Below are positions 45,969 to 48,851 of a stretch of DNA of 48,851 nucleotides, in pieces. Source of the stretch: Flavobacterium quisquiliarum. Lineage in GTDB: Bacteria > Bacteroidota > Bacteroidia > Flavobacteriales > Flavobacteriaceae. The notes under the pieces were generated by a model. The model searched no databases. It was not told the DNA's origin and worked only from the letters and a program-made list of their open reading frames with translations. Numbering within the stretch: the first letter of the stretch is position 1; each line of letters begins with the position of its first letter. Made by a program: the position numbers and the translations under genes. Location of the stretch: NCBI RefSeq assembly GCF_019308285.1, contig NZ_WWEM01000023.1, positions 1-48,851 of the forward strand. Direction: 5' to 3'.

Positions 45969-46288
45969 ATTGTTTTCAGGGGTCTGCTGCTGTTTGTTTT
46001 TCCTTCTTCACCGCTAAGATAGCTATTCTCAGGCGGATCTCAAAAACAGAAAAAAGAGAGGTTAATTTTCAATTCAAAACGGGTTAAAAGGGCAGCCAAA
46101 GTAGTGCCCGCCCTCACCTGCATGCGCATAACGGCCCCTGGCCGCCCTTCGGGACTTATAGCACTCCGGCTCGCTATCCGGACACTTTTCTTCTGCTTTC
46201 TTTTTTCCCGTTTTTTCTTTTGAAAAATTTCATTTGGGAAGCAGGGGAAAAGAAAACTTAAAAGAGTATTCACTAAAACTTTATTGTC
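45969..46288. other. GC-richer intergenic region between xseA and ssb
   Basis: About 320 bases between divergent genes. The middle (about 46090-46190) is clearly richer in G and C than its surroundings, with short inverted segments such as ccgg...ccgg. No gene is called; a long minus-strand frame here is mainly the shadow of ssb. The promoters of xseA and of the ssb operon must lie here, and it could contain an element control region. Confidence 0.4.
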
Positions 46289-46675
46289 ATGGAAATCACA
46301 GGACGAATTGTAAAAGATGCCTCCGTTTTTAAGGTAAAAGAAAACCGTGAGGTCGTAAACTTCTCCATAGCGGTCAACGACAGCTATAAACCCAAAGGAA
46401 GCACAGAGGTCAAAAAGATTGTAACCTATATCGACTGTTCTTACTGGCTCAGCTCGGGACTGGTGCAGTGGCTCAAAAAAGGTACGCTCGTCCAACTCTT
46501 CGGACGCATCGGACTGAATGTCTATATCGGAAATGACGCCCAAGCTCATGGGTCATTGACCTTTCATACCTCGGATATCAAGATACTCGTATTTGCGCAG
46601 GCGGATAATACAGAAGCCGCTGCCGCAGCTAAACAGAATAAAACAGCAGAAGAGCCTGACGACCTGCCTTTCTAA
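46289..46675 (+). CDS. ssb: Single-stranded DNA-binding protein
   Basis: A 128-residue SSB with an OB-fold over residues 1-108 (MEITGRIVKDASVF, VVNFSIAVNDSYKPKG, TYIDCSYWLSSGLVQWLKKG, LFGRIGLNVYIG). The short tail ends in the acidic tip EEPDDLPF that recruits partner enzymes. It is smaller than the housekeeping SSB of Bacteroidota and typical of ICE-borne copies. It leads a cluster with an unrecognised gene and pcfK-pcfJ, all plus strand. Role: coating of ssDNA during transfer or repair. Confidence 0.93.
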   Translation: MEITGRIVKDASVFKVKENREVVNFSIAVNDSYKPKGSTEVKKIVTYIDCSYWLSSGLVQWLKKGTLVQLFGRIGLNVYIGNDAQAHGSLTFHTSDIKILVFAQADNTEAAAAAKQNKTAEEPDDLPF

Positions 46676-46719
46676 ACCATTCACGCTTATAATTTTTATA
46701 CACGCCTAAATGAAATAGT

Positions 46720-47079
46720 ATGAAAGCCTTACAGAAATCCAATTATAAAGAATTCCGTGTCAGTGATGCCTTTAATCAGATTATCCTGCGCAGCATCACT
46801 TCTTACGACGGGAAACGCAGCGCGCAGCTGAAATCTTTTTTCCTTGACCTGCAGCAGGGAGGCTGCGTCAGCGGGATGATTTCAGAATTTATCTACAATA
46901 CCGATTGCTGCGATTTCTACGTCGAGCATATTGATGACCTTGAAAATATCAGAACCGAATTGGAAGAAGCTGTCGGCGAACCGATCGAGAACCGTTTTAA
47001 AGTCCCGCACTACACTTTTGTATGCTGGCTCTGCTTTGAGGAATACTGTTACGACCTCTATTCAAGACTCTTTGAGTAA
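46720..47079 (+). CDS. Hypothetical protein of the ssb-pcfK-pcfJ cluster
   Basis: A 119-residue soluble protein, unrecognised by me. It is acidic overall with several Cys residues (GGCVSGM, TDCCDFY, WLCFEEYCYD) and many aromatic residues. It starts 44 bases after ssb and is followed by pcfK after 26 bases, so it is part of one operon. Such a conserved small protein is often seen between ssb and pcfK in Bacteroidetes elements, as I remember, but no role is known. The real gene status is well supported by position. Confidence 0.75.
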   Translation: MKALQKSNYKEFRVSDAFNQIILRSITSYDGKRSAQLKSFFLDLQQGGCVSGMISEFIYNTDCCDFYVEHIDDLENIRTELEEAVGEPIENRFKVPHYTFVCWLCFEEYCYDLYSRLFE

Positions 47080-47105
47080 AAATTTTCAACCTTAAATAGC
47101 TGATT

Positions 47106-47495
47106 ATGAAAGCTTCTGAAAATTTTAAAACCGCAATAGAAAAATACCTCAGTGATAGGGCGCAGGGCGATACCGCCTTTGCACTGCACTATAGCAAAGC
47201 TTCCAAAAACTTGGACGGCTGTCTGAATTATATTTTCGGGGAGGTCAAAAAAACAGGTTTGTGCGCCTTTGACAATCAGGAAATCTTCGACATGGCAGTC
47301 AAGTACTACACCGATGATTCTATCGGCAAGCCTGCACCGATTACGTGCAGAACCGTGGTGCAGACCCCTGCACCGTCCGACCTTTTTACGCAGCCCGAAA
47401 TCCCTGCTGCGCCTGTCAAAACCGAACCTGTTCCAACCGTAAAAAAAGACGTAAAACCTGCGGCGCAGACCGCCCTGACCCTCTTTGACCTATGA
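47106..47495 (+). CDS. pcfK: PcfK-like protein
   Basis: A 129-residue protein. The N-terminal two thirds fit the PcfK-like family: FKTAIEKYLSDRAQGDTAFA, SKNLDGCLNYIFGEV, FDNQEIFDMAVKYYTDDSIG. The remainder is Pro/Thr-rich and probably flexible, ending ALTLFDL. The stop overlaps the start of pcfJ by four bases (atga), so the two are coupled. PcfK/PcfJ were named from a conjugative plasmid, and homologues occur widely in Bacteroidetes ICEs; their biochemical roles are not settled. Confidence 0.88.
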   Translation: MKASENFKTAIEKYLSDRAQGDTAFALHYSKASKNLDGCLNYIFGEVKKTGLCAFDNQEIFDMAVKYYTDDSIGKPAPITCRTVVQTPAPSDLFTQPEIPAAPVKTEPVPTVKKDVKPAAQTALTLFDL

Positions 47496-48805
47496 CACCC
47501 AAAACCATCATCGAAAAGCAGCTTACAGCGCTGAGCGCCTCTCTTGCGCCTATCAGAGAAGAGGTATTTACTTGGGCAGAGCAGACTATTTTTCTCAAAT
47601 GGGGTGTGTTGTCCCGCAGCAGATTCTACTGCCTGGACTGCACCCACGTTTGGAAGCCCTCCTGTCCAACCACCTGCGCCAAGTTCACTTCCTGCCCTGC
47701 CTGCGCAGGCAGACTCAAAATGATGCCTTATAATCAGGTGCATTTTAAGGAAACAGAATATTTCGCCCTTTTCGAGCGCTGTGCGGGGTTTCAGGTGGTG
47801 CGCATGGTCATATCTCATAAACACATGAAAAAGAATTTCCTGCCCTCCTATTTCCATAAGGAAGTCATGCAGCATTGGATAAACCCCAAAGGGGAAGTGC
47901 GCACCCTTGCGCTCAGCACCAATGTGTTTTCCAGTAGCCTTGATGCATGGAAATTCTATTCCCCGCTTGAAATAAAGCCTAAGGACTTCATCCGAAATGC
48001 CAAATACTTTATCAACCCTTTCAAGGTCTATCCGCAGATGAAAGTATTGCCTATCCTGAAACGCAACGGATTCAAGACTTCGGTATATGACATTGCACCG
48101 AACTTATTGTTTTCATCGCTTCTAAGCGACCCCATCGCCGAGACCCTGCTAAAGGCAAAACAGCTGAACCTGTTGCAGTATTACCTCTGCGCATCACGAC
48201 AGAACATCCGCCGCAACTGGCAGGCGGTCAAAACCGTCATCCGAAACCATTACAAAATTTCAGATGTCCCCCTTTGGGAGGATTATCTCGAACTGCTGCG
48301 GTATTTCAAAAAAGACCTTTCGTGTCCTTTGTATGTCTGCCCCGATAACCTCAGTGAAGCGCACGACCATTTAGTAAAAAAGAAAAGGGACTTCCTTCGC
48401 AAGAAAAAACTCCGCGACCTGCGCATTGAAATCGAAAAGGCGCAGAAAAGATACGCAAGCGACAAAAAGCGCTTTTTCGGGCTGTCGTTCCGCGATGGGC
48501 ATCTCAGCATTTCCGTTATTGAAGAAGTAAAAGATTTTATGGCCGAGGGCGACGACTTGGGGCATTGCGTGTTCACCAATGAGTATTATGTTAGAAAAGA
48601 TTCGCTGATACTCTCGGCAAAGGTCTGCGATAAGTCCGTAGAAACCATCGAAATTTCACTCAGCCGTATGGAAATCCTGCAGTGCAGGGGAATGAAAAAC
48701 AAGCCCTCCAGACATCACAGACAGATCCTGCAGCTGCTGAGCCAAAACTTGTATCAGATAAAGGAGCGCATGAAAAAAAGAAAACCCAAAATTATAAGCC
48801 GATAA
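47492..48805 (+). CDS. pcfJ: PcfJ-like protein
   Basis: A 437-residue protein of the PcfJ-like family. The N-terminal part has a possible zinc site (FYCLDCTHVW, CAKFTSCPACAGRL). The C-terminal part shows the PcfJ core: LSISVIEEVKDFMAEGDDLGHCVF, YYVRKDSLILSAKV, VETIEISLSRMEILQCRGMKNKP. It overlaps pcfK by four bases and is the last gene of the operon, followed by a terminator that overlaps its stop. Expected to take part in element transfer or maintenance; no enzymatic role is known. The full length fits the family. Confidence 0.9.
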   Translation: MTPKTIIEKQLTALSASLAPIREEVFTWAEQTIFLKWGVLSRSRFYCLDCTHVWKPSCPTTCAKFTSCPACAGRLKMMPYNQVHFKETEYFALFERCAGFQVVRMVISHKHMKKNFLPSYFHKEVMQHWINPKGEVRTLALSTNVFSSSLDAWKFYSPLEIKPKDFIRNAKYFINPFKVYPQMKVLPILKRNGFKTSVYDIAPNLLFSSLLSDPIAETLLKAKQLNLLQYYLCASRQNIRRNWQAVKTVIRNHYKISDVPLWEDYLELLRYFKKDLSCPLYVCPDNLSEAHDHLVKKKRDFLRKKKLRDLRIEIEKAQKRYASDKKRFFGLSFRDGHLSISVIEEVKDFMAEGDDLGHCVFTNEYYVRKDSLILSAKVCDKSVETIEISLSRMEILQCRGMKNKPSRHHRQILQLLSQNLYQIKERMKKRKPKIISR

Positions 48806-48824
48806 GCATATCGGCTTTTTTTAT
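48796..48824 (+). terminator. Intrinsic terminator overlapping the pcfJ stop
   Basis: The stem aagccgata (48796-48804) pairs with tatcggctt (48809-48817), 4-base loop, then a T-run. The TAA stop of pcfJ (48803-48805) lies inside the hairpin. Confidence 0.88.
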
Positions 48825-48851
48825 GCAGTGAAATCAAAGCCCGAAAGCCCG

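Noticed and set aside
1..48851. CRISPR array or complete insertion sequence
   Set aside because: No regularly spaced repeats and no transposase or integrase-like protein were seen in any frame provided or read.

Overview
The window reads as DNA from a low-GC Bacteroidota, most likely a Flavobacterium or close relative. The evidence is a Bacteroidetes-type mobA-mobB-mobC mobilisation module, PcfK/PcfJ-like genes, weak Shine-Dalgarno sequences, a few upstream matches to the TAnnTTTG promoter element of this phylum, and typical flavobacterial stress proteins. Both ends carry genes usual for an integrative and conjugative element (ICE): mob genes on the left, ssb/pcfK/pcfJ on the right. I therefore read the window as a stretch of such an element plus its cargo. 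No integrase and no type IV secretion gene is visible, so neither the ends nor self-transfer can be judged.

Layout. (1) 1-4321: a partial minus-strand gene, a divergent intergenic region with a strong hairpin that is a candidate oriT, then mobA (ribbon-helix-helix accessory protein), mobB (relaxase) and mobC (VirD4/TraG-type coupling ATPase). (2) 5144-19366: a defence island of three consecutive plus-strand units separated by AT-rich gaps. They are (a) a DUF4238 protein, an ABC/SMC-type ATPase and an HNH nuclease in one tight operon, resembling Septu (PtuA/PtuB) with an extra first gene; (b) a two-gene type I CBASS (cGAS/DncV-like nucleotidyltransferase with an AGS-C sensor domain, then a patatin-like phospholipase); (c) an AVAST type I-like set (a trypsin-like protease fused to a STAND NTPase, an MBL-fold hydrolase, and a small Cys-rich protein). 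The AVAST genes are visibly more AT-rich than the repair genes further right. (3) 19795-20157: a scar made of the last 60 codons of a dinB-like gene followed by the first 20 codons of a dnaE2-like gene. Both are diverged copies of the intact pair at 36150-40403.

(4) 20447-35762: a mostly monocistronic stress and metabolism region. It holds acidic small proteins, a heme catalase-family protein with two secreted beta-propeller proteins (one a PQQ-type sugar dehydrogenase), a YciF/DUF892 ferritin-like protein with a histone-like tail, two short Thr/Asp-rich lipoproteins, a zinc alcohol/formaldehyde-type dehydrogenase, a large alpha-helical glycosidase-like protein, an SDR oxidoreductase, small membrane proteins, a candidate structured RNA and a single-domain response regulator. 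(5) 36150-48805: DNA repair and ssDNA metabolism: dinB-like polymerase, dnaE2, alkB, a DUF3606 protein, a UvrD/Rep helicase, exonuclease VII (xseA, xseB), then ssb, an unrecognised gene, pcfK and pcfJ.

How it fits together: the mobile element appears to carry three anti-phage systems next to its transfer genes, a stress-protection cargo, and a lesion-bypass and ssDNA-processing set that could serve both host repair and the element's own single-stranded transfer intermediate. The most novel candidate is the DUF4238-ATPase-HNH operon. The dinB/dnaE2 scar and the paired GTGGC-type repeats (19795 and 32864) are the best clues to how the region was assembled.
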